Positions 9,366 through 19,361 of a stretch of DNA of 64,000 nt are shown in pieces; within the stretch, counting starts at the first letter, position 1; every line of letters starts with the position of its first letter. Origin of the DNA: Polycladospora coralii (GTDB lineage Bacteria > Bacillota > Bacilli > Thermoactinomycetales > Thermoactinomycetaceae). The stretch is taken from contig NZ_JACXAG020000001.1 in NCBI RefSeq assembly GCF_014773435.2, positions 620,001-684,000 on the forward strand, read 5' to 3'. A program made the position numbers and the translations under genes. The notes beneath the pieces are model-generated. The model had not been told where the DNA came from. It saw nothing but the letters and a program-made list of their open reading frames with translations, and ran no database searches.

Positions 9366-12011
9366 CTATTTCGCTTCATACCAGCTTTTCCCCACACTTA
9401 CATCTACTTTTAGCGGCACAGATAATGGTAATGTATTTTCCATGGTTGACCTTACCAATGTTTTCATCTCTTCTAATTCTCCCTCAGGCACTTCAAAAAT
9501 CAGTTCATCATGTACCTGTAGTAACATCTTGCTCTCTAATTGTTGATCTACTAATTGTGTGGCTATTTGAATCATTGCACGCTTAATAATATCGGCGGCA
9601 GTACCTTGAATTGGGGTATTCATAGCAGTTCGCTCTGCAAAACTTCGCACATTAAAATTACGGGAGTGCAAATCAGGTAAGTACCGCTTCCTCCCTAATA
9701 ATGTTTTTACATATCCATCCTCTTTCGCCTGTGCAACCACTTTTTCCATATAGCCTTTCACACCAGGAAAAGTTTCAAAGTAACGATCAATAAATGCTTT
9801 TGCTTCTTTCCTTGTAATATTAAGATTTTGAGACAATCCAAAATCACTGATGCCATAAACAATACCAAAGTTAACCGCTTTTGCTTGTCTTCTCATCAAT
9901 GATGTCACGTCTTCTACTTGAACACCAAATACATCCATAGCTGTTTTGGTATGAATATCCATATCTTGCTGAAATGCTGCTTGCAGATTATCATCAGCAG
10001 ACAGATGTGCAAGTACGCGTAGCTCCACCTGCGAGTAATCAGCCGCCAGTATATGCCATTTAGCAGATGAGGGAATGAAGATTTGGCGTATTTTCCGCCC
10101 TTCTTCTAAGCGAATCGGGATATTTTGTAAGTTCGGCTCCGTACTACTTAATCGACCTGTCGCCGTAATCGTTTGATTAAACTGGGTATGCACTTTTCCG
10201 TCAGTAAGAATTTCCTTTTTCAATCCTTCTACATAAGTAGAATGTAGTTTACCAACTTGGCGATAGTGTAAGATTTTATCAACAATCTCATGTTGTGGTG
10301 CCAACTTCTCCAATACATCCGCACTCGTTGAATATCCTGTCTTCGTTTTTTTAAGGACTGGAAGTCCTAACTTATCAAATAAAATAACGCCTAATTGCTT
10401 TGGTGAATTAATATTAAAAGTGGAGCCAGCAAGCTCATAGATTTCAGCTTGTAAACCATCCATTTTTTCTTTTAATTCGGTCCCCATTTCATTTAATCGC
10501 TCTTGATCGACTTTAACCCCTATTTGTTCCATTTTCGCAAGTACATCCGTTAAGGGCAGCTCCAATTCATACAAAAGTTCATCCATTTGGTCTTGCGTTA
10601 GATGATCTTTTATGACAGGGAATAGTTGATATAGTGCATGACATTTGCGCGCGAGATGGCTTGCCAACTCTTCTCCCTCAAGGGCAACACGTTTTGCGCC
10701 TTTTCCATAAACTTCTTCATCGGGAGGAATGACCCCAACATCATAGCGACGCATTAAATCACTGATTTCCTGACCTGCTTCAGATGGATTTAATAAGTAT
10801 GCAGCTAATAGCGTATCAAACTCGATACCTTCAACTTGGAACCCACTATAGTGAAGCAGTAGTTTCGCTTTTTTGGCATCATATGTTATTTTTGTGGCTT
10901 TTTCATCTGCTAGCCAAGTCACAAAAGCAGGTGAGCGCTTTGCATTTTCCGTCGATAGGTAGACTTGTTTTTCACCGTCTGATATGGCTAAGCCGATCAT
11001 TTGAGCATGATGCGGGTTCTCTTGACTCGCCTCGACGGTAAAAGCGAGATTCGTTTGATTCAGCCATCGTTTTAGTTCTGGCTCACCAGGTTGAAAAAGA
11101 TTAACGGGTGTGATTTCTTGTTCGTTTTTTTCTTCTGTTGACTTACTTTTCTTTTTCTGTATGCGATCTAGTAGGGTGTTGAATTCCAACTTCTTAAAAA
11201 TATCGAATACCGTGTCGGTATATAGCTCCCCGATCGCAAGTTCTCCAATTTTAAAGCTGAGTGGAACCTCTGTGAAAATGGTAGCTAATTCTTTACTCAT
11301 TAATGCTTGTTCTTGAAACTCTTTTACTTTTTCTCTTAACTTTTTACCTGGAAGCTCTTCTGGGTGGGCAACAATTTCTTCTACGCTCGGAAATTGATTT
11401 AATAATTTTAGTGCCGTCTTCTCTCCTACTCCTGGAATCCCGGGGATATTATCGGAGCTGTCTCCCATCAATCCTTTTAGATCGATAATTTGATGAGGTT
11501 GAAGGCCATATTTTTCATCTATGGCTGAAATATCGTATCGATCTACTTCTGTAACGCCTTTGCGAGGAAATAATACATGTACGGTTTCATTTACGAGTTG
11601 TAGTAAATCCTTATCCCCGCTTACAATGCGTGTATCTAATGGTTTCGTATCGGGATGATTAGCAATTGTGCCGATGATGTCATCTGCTTCATACTGTTCT
11701 TTTTCAAAATAACGGATACCAAAAGCATCTAAAACCTCTTTTACAAGTGGAAATTGCTCGGATAATTCACTTGGTGTTTTTTGTCTTCCACCTTTATATT
11801 CCTGATACGTTTCGTGACGAAAAGTCGTTTTACCCGCATCAAATGCGACCAAAACATGGGTTGGTTTTTCCTCTTCTAGTACTTTCATAAGCATCATACT
11901 GAAGCCGTATACAGCATTTGTGAAGTTTCCACTTGAATTACTTAACAAGGGTAAGGCATAAAAAGCGCGAAACAAAATACTGTTCCCATCAATCAATACT
12001 AATTTTCCCAT
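9366..12011 (-). CDS. polA: DNA polymerase I
   Basis: This 881-residue polymerase has an N-terminal 5'-3' exonuclease (starting MGKLVLIDGNSILFRAFYAL, with EADDIIGT and GVGEKTALKLL), a central 3'-5' exonuclease fold, and a C-terminal polymerase (ADYSQVELRVLAHLS, RRQAKAVNFGIVYG, LLQVHDELIFEVP). The central domain reads NLAFTVEASQ where proofreading enzymes have the paired Asp and Glu of motif ExoI, so proofreading is probably lost, as in B. subtilis and Geobacillus Pol I. The ATG at 12011 has GGGTGATTAAG upstream; 27 further open codons upstream are not supported. Confidence 0.95.
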   Translation of the reverse strand: MGKLVLIDGNSILFRAFYALPLLSNSSGNFTNAVYGFSMMLMKVLEEEKPTHVLVAFDAGKTTFRHETYQEYKGGRQKTPSELSEQFPLVKEVLDAFGIRYFEKEQYEADDIIGTIANHPDTKPLDTRIVSGDKDLLQLVNETVHVLFPRKGVTEVDRYDISAIDEKYGLQPHQIIDLKGLMGDSSDNIPGIPGVGEKTALKLLNQFPSVEEIVAHPEELPGKKLREKVKEFQEQALMSKELATIFTEVPLSFKIGELAIGELYTDTVFDIFKKLEFNTLLDRIQKKKSKSTEEKNEQEITPVNLFQPGEPELKRWLNQTNLAFTVEASQENPHHAQMIGLAISDGEKQVYLSTENAKRSPAFVTWLADEKATKITYDAKKAKLLLHYSGFQVEGIEFDTLLAAYLLNPSEAGQEISDLMRRYDVGVIPPDEEVYGKGAKRVALEGEELASHLARKCHALYQLFPVIKDHLTQDQMDELLYELELPLTDVLAKMEQIGVKVDQERLNEMGTELKEKMDGLQAEIYELAGSTFNINSPKQLGVILFDKLGLPVLKKTKTGYSTSADVLEKLAPQHEIVDKILHYRQVGKLHSTYVEGLKKEILTDGKVHTQFNQTITATGRLSSTEPNLQNIPIRLEEGRKIRQIFIPSSAKWHILAADYSQVELRVLAHLSADDNLQAAFQQDMDIHTKTAMDVFGVQVEDVTSLMRRQAKAVNFGIVYGISDFGLSQNLNITRKEAKAFIDRYFETFPGVKGYMEKVVAQAKEDGYVKTLLGRKRYLPDLHSRNFNVRSFAERTAMNTPIQGTAADIIKRAMIQIATQLVDQQLESKMLLQVHDELIFEVPEGELEEMKTLVRSTMENTLPLSVPLKVDVSVGKSWYEAK

Positions 12012-12062
12012 CTTAATCACCCATCCTAAATATATGTAGGCCGTTATACGCACAGTAAACAT

Positions 12063-12128
12063 CAAGCTTGTTGATTTGCAAAATTTTTCCATATGAGTCG
12101 TCGTGTGTTGTGTTAGTCGACACTACTA
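12063..12128. repeat. Short decayed copy of the MITE-like repeat
   Basis: It begins CAAGCTTGTTGATTTGCA, continues TTTTTCCA and GTCGTCGTGT like the left end of the full copy at 28441, and ends GTCGACACTACT like the right end. The interior is deleted and no clear target duplication remains. Confidence 0.5.
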
Positions 12129-12204
12129 CACTAAAACAAACTTATTGTAACACTTGAAAGATCGACTTACCACTATATATGAGAATGTATGATCGGTTTC
12201 TTGA

Positions 12205-12234
12205 GAAAAGAAAAAGCCGACCCTTTGTCGACTT
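12205..12234 (-). terminator. Terminator of the pst-phoU transcript
   Basis: An eight-bp stem (AAGCCGAC 12214-12221 with GTCGACTT 12227-12234, one G-U pair) is followed on the minus strand by a T-rich run TTTTTCTTTT. It begins within the phoU stop region. Confidence 0.7.
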
Positions 12235-12889
12235 AATTTAAATCTGCTTTTTTACCTGTTTCAATATAAAATACACACTCTACAATATTGGTCGCATGAT
12301 CCGCAATGCGCTCGAGATAGCGTGCTACAAAACATAGCTTTAATGCACTTTCCGCATTTTCATTGCTTTGTGGCAAGAATTCGGTTAATTCTTGTACGAT
12401 GGTTACATATTGACGATCAACCAAATCGTCTGTACGTGCAACCTTTTTAGCTAATTCTGTATTACCTGCAATATAGCTATTAATACTATCATGTACCATC
12501 ATTTGAGTCGTTTTCGCCATTTCTGGTAAAGCTGTCAGTTTTTGAATGAAGTCTTGATTTTTACCCGCTAATTCAGTCGTTACTTTCGCAATATTAGAAG
12601 CTAGATCAGCCATCCGTTCCATATCAGCAGAGATTTTCATCACAGCAATCAGCATTCTGAGGTCTTTCGCAACGGGTTGTTGCGTTGCAATCAATTTAGC
12701 AACTACATCATCAATCTGATTCTCAAGCTGATCAATGCGCGAATCTTCACTGATGACAAGCTCGGCTAAAGGAACATTTTGCGTAGTAAGTGATCGCATG
12801 GCTTTATCAATAGCAACCTCCAGCTTTGACCCCATATCAAGCAATAAATTTTTAACCTCTTTTAATAGATGATCAAATTGACGTTCCAC
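12233..12889 (-). CDS. phoU: Phosphate signalling regulator PhoU
   Basis: This 218-residue all-helical protein has two PhoU repeats with the metal-binding E/DxxxD-like patterns, for example KISADMERMADLASNIAKV around residue 87 and CFVARYLERIADHATNIVE near the C-terminus. PhoU links Pst transporter status to the PhoR kinase and limits phosphate uptake. It is the last gene of the pstSCAB-phoU operon, 15 bases after pstB. Confidence 0.95.
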   Translation of the reverse strand: MERQFDHLLKEVKNLLLDMGSKLEVAIDKAMRSLTTQNVPLAELVISEDSRIDQLENQIDDVVAKLIATQQPVAKDLRMLIAVMKISADMERMADLASNIAKVTTELAGKNQDFIQKLTALPEMAKTTQMMVHDSINSYIAGNTELAKKVARTDDLVDRQYVTIVQELTEFLPQSNENAESALKLCFVARYLERIADHATNIVECVFYIETGKKADLN

Positions 12890-12904
12890 AAAACAACCTC
12901 CCCT

Positions 12905-13663
12905 CTAGCCAAAACGACCTGTAATATAATCTTCTGTTTTCTGATCTTCAGGGTTAGAAAACAAGGTATCAGTATCATTATATTCGATCAGATCCCCATT
13001 TAGGAAGAAGGCTGTCTTATCGGAAATACGGGCAGCTTGTTGCATATTATGCGTTACAATCACGATTGTATAGTTTTGCTTTAATTCCTGTACCAGTTCT
13101 TCTATTTTAGCCGTAGAGATCGGATCTAAAGCAGATGTAGGTTCGTCCATCAATAAGATTTCAGGCTCCACGGCGAGTGCGCGGGCAATACAAAGACGTT
13201 GCTGTTGCCCACCAGATAAGCCCGTTGCTCGATCTTTTAAGCGATCCTTCACTTCATCCCAAAGGGCTGCCCCTCGTAAACTTTTTTCTACAATTTGATC
13301 CAATTCATTTTTGTTTCGCATGCCATGAATCCGCGGTCCATAAGCAACATTATCATATATGCTTTTAGGAAATGGATTAGGGGCTTGAAACACCATTCCG
13401 ATTTGTTTGCGTAGCATTTCTACTTCCACTTCATTGTCATAAATATTTTGATCATGAACATTGATCACCCCTGATATTTTAACACCTGAGATCAGGTCAT
13501 TCATTCGATTAAGTGTACGTAAGAAAGTAGATTTGCCACAGCCAGATGGCCCGATCAGGGCGGTTACAGATTTTTCTTCTATGTCAATTTTAATATCTTT
13601 CAGCGCATGTTTGTCACCATAATATAAATTTAAATCTTGCACAGAAATGGCATGATGTTTCAT
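12905..13663 (-). CDS. pstB: Phosphate ABC transporter ATP-binding protein
   Basis: This 252-residue ATPase has Walker [10 protein letters not shown], the ABC signature LSGGQQQRL, and Walker [15 protein letters not shown]. The PstB-specific [20 protein letters not shown] block identifies phosphate import. It drives the PstC-PstA permease from the cytoplasmic side and is cotranscribed with them. Confidence 0.97.
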   Translation of the reverse strand: MKHHAISVQDLNLYYGDKHALKDIKIDIEEKSVTALIGPSGCGKSTFLRTLNRMNDLISGVKISGVINVHDQNIYDNEVEVEMLRKQIGMVFQAPNPFPKSIYDNVAYGPRIHGMRNKNELDQIVEKSLRGAALWDEVKDRLKDRATGLSGGQQQRLCIARALAVEPEILLMDEPTSALDPISTAKIEELVQELKQNYTIVIVTHNMQQAARISDKTAFFLNGDLIEYNDTDTLFSNPEDQKTEDYITGRFG

Positions 13664-13689
13664 CTTGATTCGCTCCTTGTTATGTCTGA

Positions 13690-14607
13690 TTACCGTTGAA
13701 ATTTATTCCGTAAATAGATGGCGATCGCATTCATGGAAAGTAAAATAGCTAGTAAAACAATTATGCCCGCTGCTGCTAAATATTGAAATTCCTCTTTGGG
13801 TTGCCCCATCCAGTTATAAATTTGAATCGGTAACACTGTAAACTCATCCATAAGTGAAGTAGGATTAAAGGCCACATAAGTAACGGCTCCAACCATGATA
13901 AGCGGTGCAGTTTCTCCAATCGCACGTGAGAGCGCTAAAATCGTTCCCGTCAAAATCCCTGGTAGAGAATAGGGCAGTACCACTTGACGGATGGTCTGCC
14001 AACGCGTTGCTCCCATCGCAAGTGACGCATGCCGCAATGCATTGGGAACGCTTGCAATTGCTTCACGAGCTGAAACAATGACAATCGGTAAGATCAGTAA
14101 TGTCATGGTAAGCGCTCCAGCTAACACACTTCTTCCTAAAGCCAACTGACGTACAAATATGGTTAAACCTAACATACCAAATACAATGGAAGGTACACCG
14201 GCTAAATTCCCAATACTAAGCTGAATAAAACGATATAAAAAGCCTTTTTGGCTATATTCTTCTAAATAAATGGCTGAAGCTACGCCAATCACAAAGGTGA
14301 GGGGTGCAGTTACGGCAATCACCCAAATCGAACCCCACAAAGCGGCTTGTATACCCGCTTGAGATGGACGGCGTGAAGCAAAATTCTGGATAAAATCACT
14401 ATTTAAGTAAGGAAGCCCACGTTGAAAGATATCGTATAGCAAGATTGCTAATATCACAACACCAATTAAAGTAGCACCTAAGAATAGCGCATGTGCACTT
14501 TTGTTTTTAAATCGTCGATAGGTAACTCGTGCCGATCCTTTTTGGAAGGCGGACTCATCAGACAGCGATGAGGTATTTTTACCTTCAAATGTATCTTGTG
14601 TAGCCAT
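13690..14607 (-). CDS. pstA: Phosphate ABC transporter permease PstA
   Basis: This 305-residue inner membrane permease has a cytoplasmic N-terminal tail of about 35 residues and six predicted membrane helices. Its EAA-type loop, [20 protein letters not shown] near residue 193, contacts Pst[12 protein letters not shown] is a conserved PstA motif. Its start codon overlaps the pstC stop by one base. Confidence 0.95.
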   Translation of the reverse strand: MATQDTFEGKNTSSLSDESAFQKGSARVTYRRFKNKSAHALFLGATLIGVVILAILLYDIFQRGLPYLNSDFIQNFASRRPSQAGIQAALWGSIWVIAVTAPLTFVIGVASAIYLEEYSQKGFLYRFIQLSIGNLAGVPSIVFGMLGLTIFVRQLALGRSVLAGALTMTLLILPIVIVSAREAIASVPNALRHASLAMGATRWQTIRQVVLPYSLPGILTGTILALSRAIGETAPLIMVGAVTYVAFNPTSLMDEFTVLPIQIYNWMGQPKEEFQYLAAAGIIVLLAILLSMNAIAIYLRNKFQR

Positions 14608-15524
14608 TAATATTCCTCCCTAAAGCGTCGTGCAATCCATTGTGCCATCAAGTTCATCACGAGTGTAAATACAAATAAGGTCATCCCCACTGCATAGATC
14701 GATTTATATACAATGCTTTGAAAAGAGATATCGCCTGATGCTGCTTGAACCATAAACGCTGTCATCGTTTGAACGGTTTCAGTTGGATTGGCCGTCAAAT
14801 TGGGGGTTGCACCTGCTGCTATCGTAACGATCATCGTTTCACCAATTGCCCGAGATAAGGCTAATACAAATGAAGCAATGACGCCAGATAAGGCAGCTGG
14901 TAATACAATCTTTAAAGCCACTTCCAATCGCGTAGACCCTAGACCATACGCTGCTTCACGAATATGATCGGGAACAGCACGCATGGCGTCTTCCGATAGG
15001 GAAGCAATCATCGGGATAATCATGATTCCTACCGCTATACTGGCACTTAGTGCATTAAAAAAGTTAAGTTCAGGCATGAAAAATCTTAGCATAGGTGTAA
15101 TGACTGTAATTGCAAAATATCCGTATACAATTGTGGGAATACCAGCTAACACCTCTAAAACAGGTTTAAGCACTTTTCGTACACGCTCGGGTGCAAACTC
15201 ACTTAAATAAATCGCACTAGCAAGCCCCACTGGGATAGCCACGATAGCAGCACCCACTGTGATGAGTAACGTCCCCGCAACTAACGGTAAAATACCAAAC
15301 TGTTGTTGCGCTTCACTAAAGAGGGCTGTCCATTCTGTTCCTGTAATAAAAGAAAGGAAAGGAACTTCTTGAAAAAAGGAAACCGTCTCAGATAATAAGG
15401 TAAAAATAATAGCAAATGTCGTGATAATCGATAAAAAAGCACATGCGAGTAATATTTTGGGAATCATCCCTTCCAATGTGTTACGGAATGTTTTCTTTCG
15501 CTTAAACCGGTTCGACTGGGACAT
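14607..15524 (-). CDS. pstC: Phosphate ABC transporter permease PstC
   Basis: This 305-residue permease has six membrane helices, the EAA loop EAAYGLGSTRLEVALKIVLP, and the conserved GIPTIVYGYFA block. I chose the ATG at 15524 (MSQSNRF) because AAGGAGGAGA lies eight bases upstream; an open frame of 22 more codons has no such site. It pairs with PstA and lies between pstS and pstA. Confidence 0.94.
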   Translation of the reverse strand: MSQSNRFKRKKTFRNTLEGMIPKILLACAFLSIITTFAIIFTLLSETVSFFQEVPFLSFITGTEWTALFSEAQQQFGILPLVAGTLLITVGAAIVAIPVGLASAIYLSEFAPERVRKVLKPVLEVLAGIPTIVYGYFAITVITPMLRFFMPELNFFNALSASIAVGIMIIPMIASLSEDAMRAVPDHIREAAYGLGSTRLEVALKIVLPAALSGVIASFVLALSRAIGETMIVTIAAGATPNLTANPTETVQTMTAFMVQAASGDISFQSIVYKSIYAVGMTLFVFTLVMNLMAQWIARRFREEY

Positions 15525-15603
15525 CCTATCTCCTCCTTGAAACAAGGGAAAAAGGGTGGACCTATATGTCCACTCCTTTACCGTTTTCAATCCTATCCAT
15601 TAT

Positions 15604-16560
15604 TTACTTAATTTTGTCTAGAGATGCTTGATATTCTTCATCTTTCAATGGAACATATCCTACATCTCCAACTAAATCTTTAGCAGTTTCGAGATAGTAT
15701 TGCACGAATGCTTTTACTTCAGGTTTCTCTAATGCCTTATTACTTACATATATAAAGATGGGGCGTGAAAGTGGAGCGTAGGTCCCATCGTTAATCGTGG
15801 TATCCGTTGGCTCAATTGGTCCTTTTCCACCATCTACTTTTACAACTTTGAGATTATCTTTATTTTCAAGGTAGTAAGCATATCCGAAATAACCTAAGCT
15901 ATGTTTATCGCCCTGAACGCCTTTAACGAGCACATTATCATCTTCAGAGTTTGTGTAATCTGTACGGCTTTTTCCCTCTTCTCCTACAATTTCATCTGTG
16001 AAGTAGTCAAAGGTACCTGAAGCCGTTCCAGGACCGTATAGTTTAATTTCCTCTGCGGGCCATTCTTGACGAATATCTTGCCAGGTTTTTACTTTACTTT
16101 CAGGTTCCCAAATCTTTTTTAACTCATCTACGGTTAGTGAGTCTACAAAATCGTTCTCTTTATTTACAACAATCGAAATCCCATCATATGCGACAGGAAT
16201 CTCAATTGGTTCGATTCCACTCTCAGTTGCTTTTGTTTTTTCTTCATCTTTAATGGGGCGAGAAGCATCATTTATGTCAGTTTCCCCATTTGACCACTTT
16301 TTAAATCCGCCACCTGTACCTGACTCACCTACAGTTACGCGAACATCTTTATTTTCTTTCATAAAATCTTCTGCTACTGCTTGCGAAATCGGGTATACTG
16401 TACTAGAACCGTCGATCGTTACTGAACCTGAGAGACCACCACTATTCCCTTCTGGGTTTTCTTTTCCAGATTCACTTTGTGCACAGCCTACTGCTCCCCC
16501 AAATAATACTGCAACAACACTTCCGAGCATAAGTCCTTTTTTGAACATAGACATAGACAA
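15604..16560 (-). CDS. pstS: Phosphate-binding lipoprotein PstS
   Basis: This 318-residue lipoprotein has a short signal peptide ending in lipobox AVGC at about residue 26, so the mature Cys is lipidated and anchored outside the membrane. The binding protein shows IDGSSTVYPIS, the phosphate-loop GESGTGGGFKKW and GPGTASGTFDYF, all typical of PstS. Three in-frame ATG codons open the gene (MSMSM); AGGGGGA fits the first. The Pho box array upstream predicts PhoP induction under phosphate starvation. Confidence 0.96.
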   Translation of the reverse strand: MSMSMFKKGLMLGSVVAVLFGGAVGCAQSESGKENPEGNSGGLSGSVTIDGSSTVYPISQAVAEDFMKENKDVRVTVGESGTGGGFKKWSNGETDINDASRPIKDEEKTKATESGIEPIEIPVAYDGISIVVNKENDFVDSLTVDELKKIWEPESKVKTWQDIRQEWPAEEIKLYGPGTASGTFDYFTDEIVGEEGKSRTDYTNSEDDNVLVKGVQGDKHSLGYFGYAYYLENKDNLKVVKVDGGKGPIEPTDTTINDGTYAPLSRPIFIYVSNKALEKPEVKAFVQYYLETAKDLVGDVGYVPLKDEEYQASLDKIK

Positions 16561-16636
16561 CGTATCCCCCTACGATTTCAATATCATTTTCTCAAGCGTT
16601 TCTTCGACAATTAGAACTATACACGGATAGTATTGT

Positions 16637-16669
16637 TCTTTATTAAATACAATATTAAGTTTTTGTAAA
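16637..16669 (-). promoter_or_regulatory. Candidate PhoP-binding Pho box in front of pstS
   Basis: On the minus strand the 76 to 109 bases before pstS hold TTTACA, TTAATA and TTTAAT at exact 11-base spacing. This is the TT(A/C/T)A(C/T)A direct-repeat pattern bound by PhoP dimers in B. subtilis. A TATAGT at 16621-16616 could be the -10 element. The array lies between the phoR stop and pstS, so pstSCAB-phoU can be induced apart from phoPR. Confidence 0.6.
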
Positions 16670-16677
16670 GTTGAACT

Positions 16678-18375
16678 TCACTTGGGGAAATCTAAGATAA
16701 AGGTTGTCCCTTTTCCGACTCGACTGTGAACATGTATCGTACCGTGATGAGCTTCTACTAAATGTTTTACGATAGCGAGACCTAGTCCAGTACCACCTGA
16801 TGCACGTGATCGATCTTTTTCGACGCGATAAAACCGCTCAAAAATACGTGGTAAATCATCTTCAGGTATTCCAATCCCATTATCCGTTACTTGTAAGGTC
16901 CAGTTATGCTTTTGTTCCATTACTTTTAACCCAATTGTGCCGCCGTTTGGTGTATAGGCCATCGCATTGGTTAGTAAATTCAGGATAATTTGGTGAAAGC
17001 GGTCTAAATCTACAGACACTGTCATATTATGGGGTACATCAATCTCAAGTTGCTGACCATTCATTCGTCTCTGCTTTTCAACTTTTATAACTATTTTTTC
17101 GATCACATTCTTGATTAAGATCGCTTCAGTTTGCAACGCTAATTGCCTCGACTCAATTCGAGAAAGATCTAAAATATCCGCAATTAATCTTTGTAAACGT
17201 AAGCTTTCGTCATAGATAATCGTTAGAAACTCCTTGCAAGTTTCATCGTCTTGCATGGCGCCATCTAATAAAGTTTCAGCGAAGCCTCTAATTGAAGTAA
17301 TCGGTGTTTTTAATTCATGAGAAACATTCGCAACAAAGTCTTTTCGTAATTGTTCTAAGCGTCGAATAGCTGTTAAATCATGGATGACGACCACTACACC
17401 TACTCCATTTTTCTCCACCCACATCGGAGCGAAGTTAAGTTCTAACATACGTTCTTTCGGATAATAAAGATGAACTTCTTTCTTTAAGCGCTCACCCGAT
17501 TCAGCAGATTCAGTGATCAATTTACTTAAATTATAAGGATATGTAAGTTCTGTATGCGGCTTACCGATTATGTCACTGATTGGCACGCCTAATAAACGCT
17601 CAAAGGAAGCATTTGCTACACTTACTTTACCCATAGGATCAATCATTAGTAAGCCACTCTCCATAGATTCAATCACACTACTCAAGCGGCGCTCACTTTT
17701 TCGGATTGTATCCATCTGTTTTCTCAGACTATGTGCCATCCGATTAATCGCTTGTCCCAAGCGCGCAACTTCATCATCTCCTTCTTGTTGCACCCTTTTT
17801 TGTATTCTGTTTTTTGCTATATCAACTGCTACCTGAGTCATTTCTTCAATCGGTTTGGTCACACTTCGTGCAATGCGGGCACTTGCAAGTGCAACTAAGG
17901 CATAAGCGACAGCCATCCCTAAGGCTAACGAAAACCAGACCGGTTGAAGCGACCCATTCAAACGGCCTTTATCCTGAATTAATTGGAGTGCGCCCATTCG
18001 TTGATCTCCACGTTTAATCGGAATCGTTGTTACCAATTGTTGACTATGATTTTCGACGCCTTCTTCAAGTATTGCTAGGTTTATAGGGGCTATCTCTTCT
18101 TTTGCAGTTGTACCCGCCATCCAGTTCCCTTGCTGATCAAACAAGATTAAGTCACTCTCTAAAATACGACTCTGATTTTCCAGTTGTGTTTGAATATCAG
18201 CATCAAAATCTAATGTTTCTATTATTAATTTCCCCTCTTTAATGTAGCGATCTCCCATTGACTCTAAATAAGATGTTTTGAGCAATAATGCCACAAAAGC
18301 ACCTGTACCGATAATCGACAAACCGATTAACACCAAGAAGGACCATGTAATACGATAGCGAAGTGGTTTCATCAT
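16678..18375 (-). CDS. phoR: Phosphate-regulon sensor histidine kinase PhoR/PnpS
   Basis: This 565-residue kinase has two membrane helices (about residues 10-32 and 148-170) around an extracytoplasmic sensor, then a HAMP domain, a PAS domain (IESMESGLLMIDPMGKVSV), a HisKA domain with phospho-His in VSHELKTP near residue 350, and a HATPase domain with NLLTNAMAYTPNGG, DNGIGIP and GGTGLGLAIVKHLV. It is translationally coupled to phoP (four-base overlap) and followed by the pst operon, which confirms the phosphate role. Confidence 0.93.
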   Translation of the reverse strand: MMKPLRYRITWSFLVLIGLSIIGTGAFVALLLKTSYLESMGDRYIKEGKLIIETLDFDADIQTQLENQSRILESDLILFDQQGNWMAGTTAKEEIAPINLAILEEGVENHSQQLVTTIPIKRGDQRMGALQLIQDKGRLNGSLQPVWFSLALGMAVAYALVALASARIARSVTKPIEEMTQVAVDIAKNRIQKRVQQEGDDEVARLGQAINRMAHSLRKQMDTIRKSERRLSSVIESMESGLLMIDPMGKVSVANASFERLLGVPISDIIGKPHTELTYPYNLSKLITESAESGERLKKEVHLYYPKERMLELNFAPMWVEKNGVGVVVVIHDLTAIRRLEQLRKDFVANVSHELKTPITSIRGFAETLLDGAMQDDETCKEFLTIIYDESLRLQRLIADILDLSRIESRQLALQTEAILIKNVIEKIVIKVEKQRRMNGQQLEIDVPHNMTVSVDLDRFHQIILNLLTNAMAYTPNGGTIGLKVMEQKHNWTLQVTDNGIGIPEDDLPRIFERFYRVEKDRSRASGGTGLGLAIVKHLVEAHHGTIHVHSRVGKGTTFILDFPK

Positions 18376-19082
18376 TCTTTTGGACCTTCAAACTTATATC
18401 CGATCCCCCTCACCGTCTTAATAAAGACAGGGTTACGTGTGTCCTCTTCAATTTTATCGCGCAGGTGACTGACATGGACGTCTACAATCCTAGAATCCCC
18501 TACATAGTCATAGTTCCAAACCGCATTTAATAATTGATCTCTAGACAACACTTTTCCACGATGATTTGCCATATACACCATCAGTTCAAATTCTTTAGGC
18601 GTTAAATCAATCTCTTCATCGTCTCGATAAATGACATATCCTTCTATATCTATGTTCATGTTCCCAATATGCATGTTTTTTGTCCCATCACTTATTTCTT
18701 CTTTAACTTGAGCGGCTTCGACTCTTCGTAGGATCGCTTTCACCCTTGCAGTCAACTCACGTGGGCTAAAAGGTTTTGTCATATAATCATCTGCACCTAA
18801 TTCCAAACCTAATACTTTATCAAATTCTTCAGCTTTAGCCGTAAGCATTAAAATCGGCAAATGTTTTTTTCCTTGCCGAATGCGACGGCACACTTCTAAT
18901 CCGTCCATTTTGGGCAACATCAGGTCTAGTATGAGTAAATCAACAGACAAATACTGTAGCTTATCTATCGCAACTTGCCCATCATAGGCAACCTCTACAT
19001 CATAACCTTCCTTTTCAAGGTTAAATTTCAATAATTTTACAATTGATTGCTCATCATCGACAACTAAGATTCTTTTCCCCAT
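18372..19082 (-). CDS. phoP: Phosphate-regulon response regulator PhoP
   Basis: This 236-residue OmpR/PhoB-type regulator has a receiver domain with acidic pocket VVDDEQ, phospho-Asp in LLILDLMLPKMDG, and Lys in TKPFSPREL. The C-terminal winged-helix DNA-binding domain contains LTPKEFELMVYMANHRGKV and the wing IVDVHVSHLRDKI. It is the first gene of phoP-phoR. In B. subtilis phoPR lies directly between mdh and polA; here the pst operon is inserted in that gap. Confidence 0.95.
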   Translation of the reverse strand: MGKRILVVDDEQSIVKLLKFNLEKEGYDVEVAYDGQVAIDKLQYLSVDLLILDLMLPKMDGLEVCRRIRQGKKHLPILMLTAKAEEFDKVLGLELGADDYMTKPFSPRELTARVKAILRRVEAAQVKEEISDGTKNMHIGNMNIDIEGYVIYRDDEEIDLTPKEFELMVYMANHRGKVLSRDQLLNAVWNYDYVGDSRIVDVHVSHLRDKIEEDTRNPVFIKTVRGIGYKFEGPKE

Positions 19083-19102
19083 GCTTAACCTCCATTCAAA
19101 AT

Positions 19103-19266
19103 CAAGCGTAGCGATTTACATGATTATTCCATTTTACCTTCGTGCATTGTGCTTTCCATGCACTTTGCCATACGGTGCTCTCAAAACTCCCAGTCGGTCA
19201 GATTAACGATCCGGCTCCGCTAAATTGCGGTAGGCACACCCTAATTTTAGCTAATCGACATGACTG
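19103..19266. repeat. MITE-like element, 164 bp, with 9-bp target duplication
   Basis: The element starts CAAGCGTAGCGATT and ends AATCGACATGACTG, which are imperfect inverted repeats of each other. It is flanked by an exact direct repeat ATTCAAAAT (19094-19102 and 19267-19275). The interior shares TTCCATTTTA and TCCATGCACTTT with the copies at 28441 and 33424. No protein is encoded. It separates phoP from mdh. Confidence 0.8.
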
Positions 19267-19322
19267 ATTCAAAATCTTTATCAAAATCATAGCATAAATA
19301 AGTTAAGAAAACGTTAAGAAAT

Positions 19323-19344
19323 CCCATGGCCTAATGGCCATGGG
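19323..19344 (-). terminator. Probable terminator of citZ-icd-mdh
   Basis: A nine-bp GC-rich stem CCCATGGCC/GGCCATGGG with a four-base loop sits 18 bases past the mdh stop. The following ATTTCTTAAC is only moderately T-rich, hence the lower score. Confidence 0.55.
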
Positions 19345-19361
19345 ATGATGTAAGAAAAATT

